From the NCBI RefSeq assembly GCF_900618535.1, contig NZ_UYJA01000001.1, positions 1-64,000 on the forward strand: 64,000 nt of DNA, in the 5' to 3' direction. Origin of the DNA: Pseudomonas bubulae (lineage in GTDB: Bacteria > Pseudomonadota > Gammaproteobacteria > Pseudomonadales > Pseudomonadaceae). How positions within the stretch are numbered: position 1 is the stretch's first letter; every line of letters starts with the position of its first letter. The notes under the pieces are model-generated. The model made no database searches, was not told the origin of the DNA, and saw nothing but the letters and a program-made list of their open reading frames with translations. Made by a program: the position numbers and the translations under genes. Positions 63,558 to 64,000 of the stretch are shown here, piece by piece.

Positions 63558-64000
63558 ATGAGCAAGCCAGCCGATGACAATACAAAGGGTCTGATGCCTG
63601 CGCTGCGCAAGCGGCCGGTGCAATCCCGCTCACGGGCACTGGTCGATGCTGTTGAGCAAGCCTGCCTGCAGATTCTGGATGAAGCAGGAGAGGCGGCGCT
63701 GACGGTCGCCCGCATCGCCGAGGTATCTGGTGTCGCGGTCGGCTCGATCTACCAGTATTTTCCCAGCAAGGACGCCATCGTGGCTTTGCTGTACGAGCGT
63801 GTGCTCGACGAAGAGTCCGAGCAGATGCTGAAGGTGCGGGAAAAGTTGATTGGCGTGCCCCTGAAGTCGGCGCTGGAACAAATTCTGGCCAACATCATTC
63901 GCGTCGAAACACGCTTGTTCAGGCTGAACAAGGTGTTTCATTTGCGCTATCACTCGGCCTTGCACCTGGGCATGTGGCGCGGGCCATATACCACCACCGG
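63558..64000 (+). CDS. TetR-family transcriptional regulator (partial, cut by window end)
   Basis: The open frame from ATG 63558 runs off the window after about 147 codons. The HTH is visible in AALTVARIAEVSGVAVGSIYQYFPSKDAI, the standard TetR pattern with YQYF, preceded by a basic RKRPVQSRSRALVDAV segment. It is divergent from the TauD/aldolase/reductase operon across about 210 bases and probably represses it. Confidence 0.88.
   Translation, partial: MSKPADDNTKGLMPALRKRPVQSRSRALVDAVEQACLQILDEAGEAALTVARIAEVSGVAVGSIYQYFPSKDAIVALLYERVLDEESEQMLKVREKLIGVPLKSALEQILANIIRVETRLFRLNKVFHLRYHSALHLGMWRGPYTTT

Overview
The window is a chromosomal segment of a Pseudomonas. The catBCA order, the gacA-uvrC-pgsA-tRNA-Gly block, the fadDx/fadB2x/fadAx-type cluster and REP-type inverted repeats all point to that genus. 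A 293-residue lipase without signal peptide closely resembles, from memory, the P. fragi lipase, so a member of the fragi/lundensis group is likely. All assignments come from reading the sequence and remembered family features; no database was searched.

Layout. 1-1515: end of the catechol branch of the beta-ketoadipate pathway (catB end, catC, catA). 1708-10694: a CUT2-type ABC importer (binding protein, fused ATPase, two permeases), a convergent DszC/SfnB-like flavin monooxygenase, an LLM-type flavin monooxygenase and an FAD/NAD(P)-binding protein, probably for an unidentified organic nutrient. 10754-23069: an enoyl-CoA hydratase, then a long CoA-thioester catabolic operon: SDR, a MaoC-DUF35 protein and a small MaoC protein (ChsH2/ChsH1-like), an Ltp2-like aldolase, four acyl-CoA dehydrogenases, an acyl-CoA ligase and a DUF1329 protein. 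It resembles the machinery that removes branched side chains from steroids, but no steroid-ring genes are in view. 23130-23752: a toxin-first type II toxin-antitoxin pair. 24579-30151: a complete short-chain beta-oxidation set, followed on the other strand by an acyl-CoA dehydrogenase/HIBCH-like pair, 3-hydroxybutyrate dehydrogenase, ppiC and the lipase.

34952-36498 (minus strand) is a DAHP synthase gene behind a leader region: a 44-codon aromatic-rich leader peptide, a strong rho-independent terminator, then a second small aromatic-rich ORF. Two phage-type regulators follow, then the housekeeping block gacA, uvrC, pgsA and tRNA-Gly.

41247-55330 is an accessory region: a FadL-like porin, a 3397-residue CdiA with its immunity gene, and a decaying tandem array of displaced CdiA-CT/immunity modules. 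Several modules begin with the same GGTGCAAAA junction that starts the resident toxin domain. One displaced toxin/immunity pair looks intact; the others carry a frameshift, a nonsense codon or truncations. No cdiB gene lies in the window.

55354-64000 returns to ordinary metabolic genes: a CynX-type transporter/deaminase/ankyrin operon with a divergent LysR gene, an NTF2-like protein, a second LysR, an old-yellow-enzyme/class II aldolase/TauD-like operon on the minus strand, and a divergent TetR gene cut by the window end.
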